Positions 18,668 to 28,121 are shown, counted from the stretch's first letter. The stretch: 64,000 bases of DNA from Candidatus Kinetoplastibacterium crithidii (GCA_027557655.1 CP064915.1:372001-436000), one strand, 5' to 3'. Made by a program: numbers and translations. The notes: generated by a model not told the origin, from the sequence alone.

Positions 18668-19294
18668 TTAGTAATTTGTTAATTTTAATTTTTGAATCAT
18701 TTTTTCAAAAGCTTTTGCTCTATGACTAATTTTATTTTTTTCAGATAATTTAATAGAAGCAAGTGTTTTACCTATACTAGGTATAAAAAAATGAGGGTCA
18801 TATCCAAAACCATTATTTCCAGATGCTTTTTCTACAATCTCGCCTTGTAATATACCCTCTGTTATCAATGGTCTATTATCATTAGCAGTTCTTAAAATAA
18901 CAATTATACTAATATAGTATGCTCTTCTATCTTTGACTCCTTTTAAATTTTTTATTAGTAGTTCATTATTTAATTTACTATCAGAATTTTCTTTTTTCGA
19001 AGTAGAAGAATATCTAGCAGAAAAAATTCCTGGTGCTCCTGATAAAGCATTTACACATAATCCTGAGTCTTCAGCCAAAGAAGGTAGTCCAGTGAGTCTA
19101 CTAACATGCCTAGCCTTATTTAGAGCATTTTCAATAAAAGTATTATTACGTTCTTCATTAGTATGTATACCAAAATCGCTCTGCAAAAATATAGATAAAT
19201 TAAAATTTTTTAAAAAACTTGTAATTTCTATTAGTTTTTCTTTATTGCTAGAGGCAATTACTAATTTGTTATTTATAGGATCAATTTTATTCAT
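18668..19294 (-). CDS. rdgB: XTP/dITP diphosphatase (RdgB/HAM1)
   Basis: 208 residues. The N-terminal substrate motif is visible as VIASSNKEKLIEI (a T/S-N-K-x-K-type signature). The LAEDSGLCVNALSGAPGIFSARYS block carries the catalytic acidic residues, and NGFGYDPHFF and SHRAKAFEKM follow. It hydrolyses non-canonical purine nucleotides to monophosphates, keeping dITP and XTP out of DNA. It begins a short operon with hemW and is transcribed divergently from argF. Confidence 0.96.
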   Translation of the reverse strand: MNKIDPINNKLVIASSNKEKLIEITSFLKNFNLSIFLQSDFGIHTNEERNNTFIENALNKARHVSRLTGLPSLAEDSGLCVNALSGAPGIFSARYSSTSKKENSDSKLNNELLIKNLKGVKDRRAYYISIIVILRTANDNRPLITEGILQGEIVEKASGNNGFGYDPHFFIPSIGKTLASIKLSEKNKISHRAKAFEKMIQKLKLTNY

Positions 19295-19383
19295 AGTATA
19301 GCGATAATAATTTTAGTATGAAAGTTTTAAAAATATTTTGTGAATATTTAGTTTCTTTATTAAATTTTCTTTATTAAGTATAA

Positions 19384-19389
19384 TTGACA
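19384..19389 (+). promoter_or_regulatory. Perfect -35 box upstream of argF
   Basis: TTGACA is present about 90 bases before the argF ATG. The matching -10 is not clear: TATACA at 19410-19415 would be 20 bases away. A small palindrome lies at 19444-19458, and a GGAG ribosome-binding site precedes the ATG. The promoter call is tentative. Confidence 0.3.
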
Positions 19390-19477
19390 TAGTTTTTTAT
19401 GCTTTCAAGTATACATGTGATACTCGTATAAAGTAATAATAGTTATTGTTGATAACAATTAATGGAGATATACAAAT

Positions 19478-20419
19478 ATGATTAATTCTTCAAGTAATAA
19501 ACAAACAAACATTCGTCATTTTTTAGAATTAAAAGATTTTAGCAAAGAAGAAATTATTTATGTATTAAATAGGGCTATTTTTATAAAAGATAAATTTAAA
19601 AAATATGAACCACATATGCCACTTCATGATAGAACTTTAGCTATGATTTTTGAAAAGGCTAGTACTCGAACAAGGGTATCTTTTGAAGCTGGGATTTATC
19701 AAATGGGAGGATGTGCAATTAATTTAACATCTAATGACTCTCAATTAGGAAGATCAGAGCCTATAGAGGATACAGCTAGAGTAATATCTAGGATGGTTGA
19801 TATTGTAATGATTAGAACATTCGAACAAGAAAGACTAAAGCGTTTTTCTGAACATTCTAGAGTTCCTGTTATTAATGGTTTAACTAATGAATTTCATCCA
19901 TGTCAGATATTAGCTGATATTCTTACATTTATAGAACATCGAGGTTCTATAGAGAATAAGAAGGTTGCATGGATAGGAGATGCTAATAATATGTCTTATA
20001 CATGGTTACAAGCAGCAGAAATACTAGGGTTTACTCTTCATATTTCTGCACCTAATGGTTATAAAATGGAAAAAACTCGCATAGGTAATGTCTCTGATAA
20101 AATTCTAAGACAGTTTGATGATCCTTATGAAGCTTGTAAAGGAGTAGATCTTGTAACAACTGATGTTTGGACAAGTATGGGATATGAAGAAGAAAACATT
20201 ATCCGTCATAAAGCTTTTGCTGATTGGTGCGTTAACTCAAAAATGATGTCCTGTTCTAATACAAACGCTTTATTCATGCATTGTTTACCAGCACATCGTG
20301 GAGAAGAAGTAACGAATGATGTTTTAGAAGGACCACAAAGCGTAGTATGGGACGAAGCTGAAAACCGTCTACATATTCAAAAAGCTCTAATGGAATTTTT
20401 ACTTTTAGGAAAGCTATAA
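19478..20419 (+). CDS. argF: Ornithine carbamoyltransferase
   Basis: 313 residues. The carbamoyl-phosphate site STRTR is at 62-66, HPCQ is at 140-143, and the ornithine-binding HCLPAHRGEEV segment lies near 270. It condenses ornithine and carbamoyl phosphate to citrulline. It stands alone, with no other arginine genes beside it, and ends in a strong bidirectional hairpin. In symbiont-bearing trypanosomatids the bacterium is reported to supply this step for the host's arginine pathway. Applying that here depends on the organism assignment. Confidence 0.96.
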   Translation: MINSSSNKQTNIRHFLELKDFSKEEIIYVLNRAIFIKDKFKKYEPHMPLHDRTLAMIFEKASTRTRVSFEAGIYQMGGCAINLTSNDSQLGRSEPIEDTARVISRMVDIVMIRTFEQERLKRFSEHSRVPVINGLTNEFHPCQILADILTFIEHRGSIENKKVAWIGDANNMSYTWLQAAEILGFTLHISAPNGYKMEKTRIGNVSDKILRQFDDPYEACKGVDLVTTDVWTSMGYEEENIIRHKAFADWCVNSKMMSCSNTNALFMHCLPAHRGEEVTNDVLEGPQSVVWDEAENRLHIQKALMEFLLLGKL

Positions 20420-20423
20420 TTTA

Positions 20424-20475
20424 AATTAATATAAAAACAGCTTATTAAATCTAATAAGCTGTTTTTATATTAATT
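20424..20475. terminator. Bidirectional terminator between argF and tRNA-Val
   Basis: Perfect 24-base inverted repeat, arms 20424-20447 and 20452-20475, with a 4-base loop. A run of A residues in the left arm becomes a T-run in the right arm, so it can end transcription in both directions. It begins 5 bases after the argF stop, and its last base is the first base complementary to the tRNA-Val CCA end. Confidence 0.88.
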
Positions 20476-20550
20476 GGTGGGTGCTACAGGGATCGAACCT
20501 GTGACCTACGCCTTGTAAGGGCGCCGCTCTACCAGCTGAGCTAAGCACCC
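20475..20550 (-). tRNA. tRNA-Val (anticodon TAC)
   Basis: The 76-base gene folds as a complete cloverleaf on the minus strand. It has acceptor GGGTGCT, D-stem GCTC/GAGC, anticodon loop CTTACAA with anticodon TAC, and a T-loop GTTCGATCC region. The 3' CCA is encoded. It lies 81 bases after hupB on the same strand, and the adjacent hairpin probably defines its precursor end. Confidence 0.96.
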
Positions 20551-20631
20551 AGAAATCTAAACTTAGATTTTATAGTAGCATAAATAATATTATATTTGTA
20601 ATAAATATAATAAATATAATAAGTAACGTTG

Positions 20632-20904
20632 TTAATTTACAGCTTCTTTTAATGTTTTTCCTGGTCTAAATTTAGGTACTCTAGTTTTTTTGATTTTAAT
20701 AATTTCTCCAGTTCTGGGATTGCGTCCGTTACGAGCTGCCCTAGTTGATACAGCAAAAGAACCAAATCCAACTAGAGTAAGAGTATCTCCCTTTTTCATG
20801 GTTTCCTTGATTACGTTTATGAAAGCATCAATCGCGCGATTTGCTGCGGCCTTAGAAATATCAGCACTAACAGCTATTTGGTCGATAAGCTCGGTTTTAT
20901 TCAT
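20632..20904 (-). CDS. hupB: DNA-binding protein HU
   Basis: 90 residues, standard HU length. The opening MNKTELIDQIA is typical, and the DNA-binding arm contains GFGSFAVSTRAARNGRNPRTGE, ending PKFRPGKTLKEAVN. HU bends and compacts DNA as a dimer. A GGGGA ribosome-binding site precedes the ATG. It is upstream of tRNA-Val and may share its transcript. It could equally be named hupA, since reduced genomes often keep a single HU. Confidence 0.95.
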   Translation of the reverse strand: MNKTELIDQIAVSADISKAAANRAIDAFINVIKETMKKGDTLTLVGFGSFAVSTRAARNGRNPRTGEIIKIKKTRVPKFRPGKTLKEAVN

Positions 20905-21046
20905 ATAAATATCCCCTAAGAATTGTTTCTAATTTTATAAAAAATAAATTGTTTATAACGAATTATATATCAACATTAAGTCTGTTACTAAAGATGTGTA
21001 ATTAATAAAACTAAAGTGTTGTTTGGATAAACATATAAGCGTACAA

Positions 21047-21796
21047 TTAGTCTATTTGATAAAAGTTTCTTTGACGCACGCTTTCGTATAAACATATAGA
21101 ACTAGCTACACTTACATTTAAACTTTCTACTGACCCTAACATAGGTATGTTAACTAGATAGTCACATGATTCTCTAGTTAGACGTCGCATACCTTTACCT
21201 TCAGACCCTAGTATCCAGGCTATAGACTCTCTAGCATTTACTGTATATATATTATTTACAGCATTTTCATCTGTACCAACTAGAGATACATTCATATCTT
21301 TTAAGTCTCTCAAAGTCCTAGCAAGATTAGTTACCATGATGTATGGTGTAATATCTGCTGCTCCAGATGATACTTTATAAACAATATCATTTATACTAGC
21401 TGATCTATTACGAGGAGCTATAACAGCATGTACACCAGCTGCATTAGCAGTTCTTAAACAGGCTCCTAAATTATGAGGATCAGTAACTCCATCAAGTATC
21501 AACAAAAAAGCAGGCTCTTGAAGATCATCTAGAATTTCTTCTATATCATTAGGTAATTTAACATCATTACATATAGCCACTACCCCTTGATGTCTCATAC
21601 CACCAGTTATATTATCTAACCTATTTGTTTCAACATAGCAAACTTTACATCCAATAGTATTTATTTTATCTAACAAATTAATACTTCTTTTATCATGACG
21701 TTTAGCGTCAATATATACTGTTTTAATAGATTCTGGATAATGATGTAATCTGGCAAGAATAGCATGGAATCCAGATATAGTCTTTGTAGATGACAT
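21047..21796 (-). CDS. rlmB: 23S rRNA (Gm2251) 2'-O-methyltransferase RlmB
   Basis: 249 residues, typical of RlmB. The SPOUT fold has an N-terminal substrate-binding domain (SGFHAILARL). The catalytic domain shows LILDGVTDPHNLGACLRTANAAGVHAV, then the knot motifs WILGSEGKGMRRL and PMLGSVESLNVSVASSICLYE. It methylates G2251 in the 23S P-loop. It follows rnr by 32 bases; rnr-rlmB is a conserved proteobacterial pair. Confidence 0.95.
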   Translation of the reverse strand: MSSTKTISGFHAILARLHHYPESIKTVYIDAKRHDKRSINLLDKINTIGCKVCYVETNRLDNITGGMRHQGVVAICNDVKLPNDIEEILDDLQEPAFLLILDGVTDPHNLGACLRTANAAGVHAVIAPRNRSASINDIVYKVSSGAADITPYIMVTNLARTLRDLKDMNVSLVGTDENAVNNIYTVNARESIAWILGSEGKGMRRLTRESCDYLVNIPMLGSVESLNVSVASSICLYESVRQRNFYQID

Positions 21797-21828
21797 TAAA
21801 AATTGTCCTTATTTATTAATAATATTAT

Positions 21829-24006
21829 TTATAAGCCCAATACAACCTGCCCTTGTTCTATATTTACAAGCTTTATAAGCACCCTAATTTTACCACCTAG
21901 CTTATATGATATTTTTGATTCTTTATTATAAAAACTGTTTGCATCTTTATTATATTTAAATTGTTCTTTTTTTAATTCTGATATATGAAGCATTCCATCT
22001 ATGAATATATCTTCTAGATTTACAAACATACCATAGTTTAGAATATTCGTTATAGTTCCATTGAAAAATTTACCTTCATATTTTTTTAAAAAAGTTAATA
22101 ATATCCAATTATTAGCATATCTAGAAGCATCATCTGCATAGCGCTCACGAATAGACATATCATTGCCAAACTTTATAAGTTCGTCACTAGAAATTCCATG
22201 TAAATTATTTTCACAATTTGAGTTTATTATTTTCTTTATTATCCTATGATTAAATAAATCTGGATATCTTCTGATTGGAGATGTGAAATGAGTATATAAT
22301 TTATAAGATAATCCGAAATGACCTATATTATGAATACTATAAGATGCTGGCTGCATTGCCTGTAAACAGGCTAATTGTATAATATAAAAGTTATTTCTAT
22401 CTCTTATGTCATCTAGAAAATTATTTATTCCCTGTGATGTAGAAAAATTATAATTACCTATTTGAAGTTTTTGACTTATTAGAAATTTAGTTAAATTATT
22501 AACTGAGTTATTAGAAGGTTTATCATGTATTCTATATAAACAAATATTTTTATTTATATAGATAAAATGTGCTGCGCAACTGTTAGCAGCTAACATACAT
22601 TCTTCTACTATTTTATTTGCAATAGATCTTTCTTTTTTTACTATTTTTTCAATGCGCCCATTTTCTGCAAAAATTATTTTGTTTTCTAATATTTCAAAAG
22701 CTATAGATCCCCTAAGTTTTGAAGCTTTAGATAGAATTTTACATGTCTCGTGAAGATTATTAATATTAATTTTCACATCATTACTAATATTACTATTATC
22801 CTCCTTGTAAGATATAAATTTATCTATAATATTATAGCTCATTCTTGCTTTTGATTTAATAATTGCTTGGTAAAATGAGTAATCCTTAACTATATGATCT
22901 TTATCTGATAGTATGTTTTCAGATACTATAAATTGACAAATAAGTACTAGTCTTTCTTCTTCTGGTATTAAAGAACAAATATCATTTGATATTTGTTCTG
23001 GCAACATAGGTACAACATATTCTGGAAAATATATACTTGTACCTCTTTCTAATGCTTCTTGATTTATTTCAGTATCAGGTTTCACATATTCTGATACATC
23101 TGCAATTGCTACAAAAACCTTCCATGAAATGATTCCATTTTCATCAATTATTTTTTTGCAAAATAATGCATCATCAAAATCACGAGCATCTTCATCATCT
23201 ATTGTAATAAATGGTAAGTTAGTTAAGTTAACTCTATTAGAATAATTTGTATTATTTGTTATGGTTTTTAATTCTTCATATATTTTGTCATTGAAAGAAT
23301 TTCTAATATGAAATTTTTCTAAAGAAACTTTAGTTCCTATCTTAGGATCATTTATATTACCGATATATTCTTTTATATTTCCTACAGCTAATGAGTAAAT
23401 TGTTGGTTGTTTTATTATATTAATAATAACTACTTGTCCATCAGATAAATTTTTATCAAGTAATATAATTTTATTATTGTATTTTGGTTCTATAGGTATT
23501 AAATAAAAATCATCTTTTATTTTTATAATTTTGCCTATTATATCTTTAGATGAGCGTTCTAAAACTTCTATAATTTTTCCTTCTGAACAATTTAATGTTT
23601 TGTTATATTTTATTTTTTTTACTTGCACATAATCGCCATGAAAAACTTTTCGCATTTCTTTATGGCTTATAAATATTTTTTCATAGTTTGTTGACAGAAT
23701 ACCAGTACCATCATTTTTAAGTATGATTTTTCCTTTTAAAAAAATATTGTCTATATTTAGTGATATGTACCCTAACTTGTCAATAATAATCTGTTCATCT
23801 TTCTGCATAGCAGCTATACGTTTTTTTAAACTTATAATAGTTTTCTTTTGTTTTATTTGTAATAAGCTTGCTATATCTATTTCATTCAATTTCGTATTAT
23901 TTTTTCTTATGCAATCAACAATTTCTTCTCTCGAAGGTAAATCATGATCAAACCAATTTGGAATTGATTCATTCAATTTAATATTATTTTTTTCTAATTT
24001 TGCCAA
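21829..24006 (-). CDS. rnr: Ribonuclease R
   Basis: 725 residues, shorter than E. coli RNase R (about 813). It has cold-shock-like OB regions (about 80-210), and the RNB domain has catalytic acidic residues in DDEDARDFDDA (270-280). A C-terminal S1 domain (FFNGTITNILNYGMFVNLED) ends at VVLGL. The lysine-rich tail usual in RNase R is absent, which may reduce activity on structured RNA. It degrades RNA 3' to 5'. It is transcribed with rlmB. Confidence 0.95.
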   Translation of the reverse strand: MAKLEKNNIKLNESIPNWFDHDLPSREEIVDCIRKNNTKLNEIDIASLLQIKQKKTIISLKKRIAAMQKDEQIIIDKLGYISLNIDNIFLKGKIILKNDGTGILSTNYEKIFISHKEMRKVFHGDYVQVKKIKYNKTLNCSEGKIIEVLERSSKDIIGKIIKIKDDFYLIPIEPKYNNKIILLDKNLSDGQVVIINIIKQPTIYSLAVGNIKEYIGNINDPKIGTKVSLEKFHIRNSFNDKIYEELKTITNNTNYSNRVNLTNLPFITIDDEDARDFDDALFCKKIIDENGIISWKVFVAIADVSEYVKPDTEINQEALERGTSIYFPEYVVPMLPEQISNDICSLIPEEERLVLICQFIVSENILSDKDHIVKDYSFYQAIIKSKARMSYNIIDKFISYKEDNSNISNDVKININNLHETCKILSKASKLRGSIAFEILENKIIFAENGRIEKIVKKERSIANKIVEECMLAANSCAAHFIYINKNICLYRIHDKPSNNSVNNLTKFLISQKLQIGNYNFSTSQGINNFLDDIRDRNNFYIIQLACLQAMQPASYSIHNIGHFGLSYKLYTHFTSPIRRYPDLFNHRIIKKIINSNCENNLHGISSDELIKFGNDMSIRERYADDASRYANNWILLTFLKKYEGKFFNGTITNILNYGMFVNLEDIFIDGMLHISELKKEQFKYNKDANSFYNKESKISYKLGGKIRVLIKLVNIEQGQVVLGL

Positions 24007-24079
24007 AGTAATTATTTCCGTATATAATCCGTAACGTTATGTGTAACATATATCAATATTGATCTAAAATAAATTTTAT

Positions 24080-24164
24080 GCCCAGATGGCGAAATTGGTA
24101 GACGCGCATGGTTCAGGTCCATGTACTTACAAGTATGGAGGTTCAAATCCTCTTCTGGGCACCA
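24080..24164 (+). tRNA. tRNA-Leu (anticodon CAG)
   Basis: 85 bases including encoded CCA. The acceptor is GCCCAGA/TCTGGGC and the D-arm contains AAATTGGTAGACGCG, typical of class II tRNA-Leu. The anticodon loop TTCAGGT gives CAG, and a variable arm of type-II length precedes the T-arm GGTTCAAATCC. It lies between the divergent rnr gene and tRNA-Met. Confidence 0.95.
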
Positions 24165-24315
24165 TTATTATGTTAATGTTTGTAATATATAATGTTTCAT
24201 TATAAGATAATTTTTCAAAAAAAAGTTATCAAAACTATCTTATTTAGCTATATTATCAAATCTTCTATTGATTTTAATATTGTTTTTGCTTAGACTATCT
24301 GAAATATCATAAGAT

Positions 24316-24392
24316 GGCGCATTAGCTCAGTCGGTTAGAGCGACGGAATCATAATCCGCAGGTCCCCTGTTCGAGTCAGGGATGCGCCACCA
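24316..24392 (+). tRNA. tRNA-Met (elongator, anticodon CAT)
   Basis: 77 bases including encoded CCA. The acceptor is GGCGCAT/ATGCGCC, the D-arm GCTC/GAGC, the anticodon loop ATCATAA (CAT), and the T-arm CCCTG/CAGGG. The first anticodon-stem pair (27-43) is an A-C mismatch. The anticodon stem sequence suits elongator Met; tRNA-Ile2 is better matched by the gene at 44042-44120. The 151 bases between this gene and tRNA-Leu show no clear feature. Confidence 0.9.
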
Positions 24393-24402
24393 TATCTTTT
24401 TA

Positions 24403-25794
24403 TTAATTATTCAATACTTTACTAGACACAGTTTCTAAAGATAGTGATTCTGAAAGACCTAGGTATTTTCTTGGTTCAAGTGCTAATAAATATGATTTTT
24501 CTGCTTCTGGCAAGTCAAGATTTTTAATAAATTCTCTTAGAGACTCTTTATTAATTCCTTTTCCTCTAGTTAGAGATTTTAATTGTTCATATGGCTTAGG
24601 TAAACCATATTTTCTCATTATTGTTTGTATTGGTTCAGCCAATATTTCCCAACAATTATCTATGTCATTGTCAATATTAGTTTTATTAATTTCTAATTTA
24701 TTTAAACCTCTTATGCATGACTTCCAAGATACTAAACAATACCCTAATGCTACTCCTATATTTCGAAGTACAGTAGAATCCGTCAAATCTCTTTGCCATC
24801 TAGATACCGGTAATTTATCTGACATATGTCTTAAAATACAATTTGCCATTCCTATATTACCTTCTGAATTTTCGAAATCAATAGGATTAACTTTATGAGG
24901 CATAGTTGATGAGCCAACTTCACCTTCTTTTAAAATTTGTTTAAAATATCCTAAAGATATATAACCCCAAATATCTCTATCTAAATCAAGTATGATGATA
25001 TTTATTCTGCTAATACTATCAAATAACTCTGCTATCCAATCGTGAGGTTCTATTTGTGTTGTATGAGTGTTTTGTATTAAGCCTAATTTATTTATAACAT
25101 CACAACTTAAATTAGGCCAATTTATATTGGGATATGATGCTACATGGGCATTATAATTACCAGTAGCTCCATTCAATTTAGCTAATATTTTTACAGATTT
25201 TATCTTTGTTAAAGCTATTTTTAATCTTATTACAACGTTTGCAAATTCTTTTCCTATTGTGGTAGGACTTGCTGGTTGTCCATGTGTTCTAGAAAGCATA
25301 GGTTGCTTAGAATATTTTTTTGCTAATTTTTCTAAGTTATCTATTAGGTTTTCTAAGACAGGAATTAATATTTTATCTCTAGTTCTTAGTAACATTAAGG
25401 CATGAGATGTATTGTTAATATCCTCAGATGTACATGCAAAATGAATAAATTCTGAAATTTTATCAAAATTTGTTATAAAAGATATTTTTTCTTTTAACCA
25501 ATATTCAACTGCTTTTACATCATGGTTGGTAGTTTTTTCTATTTTTTTTATATCATCAGCATCTTTCACTGAAAAATTTTTTATTAAATCATTCAGTTTT
25601 TTATATTCTTCATCTGAAAAGGGCTTTATTTCTGGTAAATTATATTTTGACAAAGCAATTAACCAATTGATTTCTATTTCTACCCTATGTGCCATGAAAG
25701 CATATTCAGAAAGAAATGGTCTTAACTCATCTACAGAAGAAGCATATCTTCCATCTAGTGGAGATAAAGCATTAAGTTTTTCTAACATAGTCAT
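24403..25794 (-). CDS. purB: Adenylosuccinate lyase
   Basis: 463 residues. The family signature GSSTMPHKVNPIDFENSEGN carries the catalytic serine loop; TSEDINNTSHALML and the SRTHGQPASPTT block bear active-site Thr and His residues. The enzyme cleaves SAICAR and adenylosuccinate, serving both de novo IMP synthesis and AMP formation. It lies 65 bases downstream of mnmA on the same strand. Length and motifs are normal. Confidence 0.97.
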   Translation of the reverse strand: MTMLEKLNALSPLDGRYASSVDELRPFLSEYAFMAHRVEIEINWLIALSKYNLPEIKPFSDEEYKKLNDLIKNFSVKDADDIKKIEKTTNHDVKAVEYWLKEKISFITNFDKISEFIHFACTSEDINNTSHALMLLRTRDKILIPVLENLIDNLEKLAKKYSKQPMLSRTHGQPASPTTIGKEFANVVIRLKIALTKIKSVKILAKLNGATGNYNAHVASYPNINWPNLSCDVINKLGLIQNTHTTQIEPHDWIAELFDSISRINIIILDLDRDIWGYISLGYFKQILKEGEVGSSTMPHKVNPIDFENSEGNIGMANCILRHMSDKLPVSRWQRDLTDSTVLRNIGVALGYCLVSWKSCIRGLNKLEINKTNIDNDIDNCWEILAEPIQTIMRKYGLPKPYEQLKSLTRGKGINKESLREFIKNLDLPEAEKSYLLALEPRKYLGLSESLSLETVSSKVLNN

Positions 25795-25858
25795 TAACTC
25801 TCTTATTGAATAACTAAATACATTTAAGAAATACTACAATTATATAACATACAACTTA

Positions 25859-26962
25859 TTAACAAATGATGCCTCCACCTAAGCATACATCATTGTCATA
25901 CACAACTAAAGACTGCCCATTTGTTATAGCCCATTGTGGTTCATAAAAAGTAATTAATGCCTTTTCATTATTATTAATAAATTCAATTTTGCATTTAGAT
26001 TCAGATTGTCGATATCTAGATTTTGATGAATAATACTTTTGTTCTATTTTATATGGAGGGAATCCATTTATCCAACTAATATCATTTATTTCTAATATTT
26101 TGGAGTAAAGTAATTCATTATCATGATCTTGTACAACATAAATAATATTTTTATCTAAATCTTTTTTTACTACATACCAAGGATTTTCTTGTGAAGAGAA
26201 TCCTTTTACTCCACCTAATCTTAATCCTTTCCTCTGTCCTATAGTATAAAAATATACGCCTTTATGAGTTCCTATTTCTTTTCCATCAAGCGTTAATATT
26301 GGACCTTCTTTTTCTTTTATATATTTACTCAAAAAATCCGAAAATGGCCTTTCTCCAATAAAACAAATACCAGTAGAATCTTTTTTAGAAGCATTATGCA
26401 AACCTATTTCTTTTGCTATTTCTCTAACTTGAGTTTTATATAGGTTTCCTATGGGAAAAATAGTATTAGCAAGTTGCTTTTGATTTAATCTATATAAAAA
26501 GTAACTTTGATCCTTATTTGAATCAATAGCTTTTAATAATTGAAACTTATTATTTTCATTTTTTATTCTGGCATAATGTCCAGTAGCTATTTTTGTAGCA
26601 CCAATTTTAAAAGCATGCTCTAAAAAAGCTTTGAATTTTATTTCTGAATTACATAGAATATCTGGATTAGGGGTTCTCCCCATAGAGTATTCCTGAAGAA
26701 ATATAGAAAAAACTTTTTCTTTATACTCTTTAGCAAAATTTATATATTCAAAATCTATTCCAATTAAATCAGCTACACTTGCTGCGTCTAATAAATCTTG
26801 TTTTATATTACAAAAAGAGTCGTTGTTATCATCTTCCCAATTTTGCATAAACAAACCAACTACTTTATAACCTTGTTCTTTCAAAAGAAAAGCAGCAACA
26901 GAAGAATCAACTCCGCCAGACATTCCGAGCACAACAAATTCTTTATATGTTTTTTTTACCAT
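25859..26962 (-). CDS. mnmA: tRNA-specific 2-thiouridylase MnmA
   Basis: 367 residues. The PP-loop SGGVDSSVAAFLL is near the N-terminus. The catalytic cysteines are in NPDILCNSEIKF and STGICFIGERPF, and GQRKGLRLGG is also conserved. The C-terminal beta-barrel ends with LGGGIIC. It thiolates U34 of tRNA-Lys, Glu and Gln, with sulfur from the Tus relay or directly from a desulfurase. It precedes purB by 65 bases and follows the aroG terminator. Confidence 0.97.
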   Translation of the reverse strand: MVKKTYKEFVVLGMSGGVDSSVAAFLLKEQGYKVVGLFMQNWEDDNNDSFCNIKQDLLDAASVADLIGIDFEYINFAKEYKEKVFSIFLQEYSMGRTPNPDILCNSEIKFKAFLEHAFKIGATKIATGHYARIKNENNKFQLLKAIDSNKDQSYFLYRLNQKQLANTIFPIGNLYKTQVREIAKEIGLHNASKKDSTGICFIGERPFSDFLSKYIKEKEGPILTLDGKEIGTHKGVYFYTIGQRKGLRLGGVKGFSSQENPWYVVKKDLDKNIIYVVQDHDNELLYSKILEINDISWINGFPPYKIEQKYYSSKSRYRQSESKCKIEFINNNEKALITFYEPQWAITNGQSLVVYDNDVCLGGGIIC

Positions 26963-26997
26963 AGAGCCTTTAGTTAAAAGCTATTTAAATAATTCGT

Positions 26998-27036
26998 TTA
27001 AAAAACAAAGACATAGAGAATGCCTTTGTTTTTTAA
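26998..27036 (-). terminator. Rho-independent terminator after aroG
   Basis: Perfect 13-base inverted repeat, arms 26998-27010 and 27024-27036, with a 13-base loop. The stem contains runs of A and T that yield a T-rich 3' side on either strand. It sits 12 bases past the aroG stop and before mnmA on the minus strand. Confidence 0.75.
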
Positions 27037-27047
27037 ATTATAAAAAA

Positions 27048-28121
27048 CTAATCATGTGCTTGTGATAAGCATTGACGACGAGCACGAACTGCGCTAGCTA
27101 ATCTATTAAGAACTTCAACAGTAGTATCCCATCCTATACAAGCATCGGTAATACTTTTTCCATAAACTAAATCTTTTCCAGGTATAAAATCTTGACGCCC
27201 AGACTCTAAATAACTCTCAATCATAATTCCAAATATTCTTGATTCGCCATTTTCAAGTTGTTTACATATATCTTCAATTACTAATGGTTGATTTTCTGGT
27301 TTTTTATTACTGTTTGAGTGACTTGCATCTATCATTAGTCTAGAAGCTAAACCAGATTTTCCCATTTCTTCACTTGCTTTTTGCACACTAACAGCATCAT
27401 AATTTGGTTTTGTACCTCCTCTCAAGATTATATGACAATTTTCATTGCCATCTGTAGATACTATTGCAGAATGCCCTCCTTTAGTAACCGAAAGAAAGTG
27501 ATGTGGTTGAGAAGCTGTTTTAATTGCATCAATTGCTATTTTAATATTTCCATCAGTACCATTTTTGAATCCGACTGGACAAGACAATCCAGATGCCAAT
27601 TCACGATGAACCTGACTTTCAGTGGTTCTTGCTCCTATTGCACCCCAAGAAACTAAGTCTGCTATATATTGTGGTGTAATCATGTCTAGGTATTCACATC
27701 CAGCTGGTAAGCCTAAGGAATTTATTTCTAATAATAAAGATCTAGCCAAACGTATACCTTTATTAATGTTAAAACTAGAATCTAAATCAGGATCATTTAT
27801 CAATCCTTTCCAACCAACTGTAGTACGTGGTTTTTCAAAATAAACTCTCATCACTATTTCAAGTTCTGATTTTAATTTTTTTCTTATTTCACTTAGTTTT
27901 TTTGCATATTCAGTGGCAGCTTTTACATCATGAATTGAACAAGGACCTACTACAATAACTAGTCTATCATCAACACCATACAATATCTTATGAATTGCAT
28001 TTCGTGCAGAATGAACTGTTTCTGAAGCTTCACGAGTACATTCCAGTTCTTTCATTACATTTGCAGGTGGATTTAATTCTTTAATTTCACGTATACGAAT
28101 ATCATCGGTATTATAAGTCAC
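27048..28121 (-). CDS. aroG: 3-deoxy-7-phosphoheptulonate (DAHP) synthase, class I
   Basis: 357 residues. Signatures are VVGPCSIHD, EKPRTTVGWKGLINDPDLDSS, IGARTTESQ, GTDGNIKIAIDAI, HFLSVTKGG, and DASHSNSNKKPENQ near the end; they supply the metal and PEP ligands. It condenses PEP and erythrose-4-phosphate at the entry of the shikimate pathway. The paralogue (AroF/G/H) and its feedback amino acid cannot be assigned from sequence alone. The start is GTG, supported by a GAGG site 8 bases upstream. Confidence 0.95.
   Translation of the reverse strand: MTYNTDDIRIREIKELNPPANVMKELECTREASETVHSARNAIHKILYGVDDRLVIVVGPCSIHDVKAATEYAKKLSEIRKKLKSELEIVMRVYFEKPRTTVGWKGLINDPDLDSSFNINKGIRLARSLLLEINSLGLPAGCEYLDMITPQYIADLVSWGAIGARTTESQVHRELASGLSCPVGFKNGTDGNIKIAIDAIKTASQPHHFLSVTKGGHSAIVSTDGNENCHIILRGGTKPNYDAVSVQKASEEMGKSGLASRLMIDASHSNSNKKPENQPLVIEDICKQLENGESRIFGIMIESYLESGRQDFIPGKDLVYGKSITDACIGWDTTVEVLNRLASAVRARRQCLSQAHD

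Noticed and set aside
18933..19301. 122-codon plus-strand frame over rdgB
   Set aside because: Antisense shadow of an intact rdgB; no motif of its own.
24316..24392. Reading this CAT-anticodon tRNA as tRNA-Ile2
   Set aside because: The other CAT gene (44042-44120) has the Ile2-like anticodon arm; this one fits elongator Met better.
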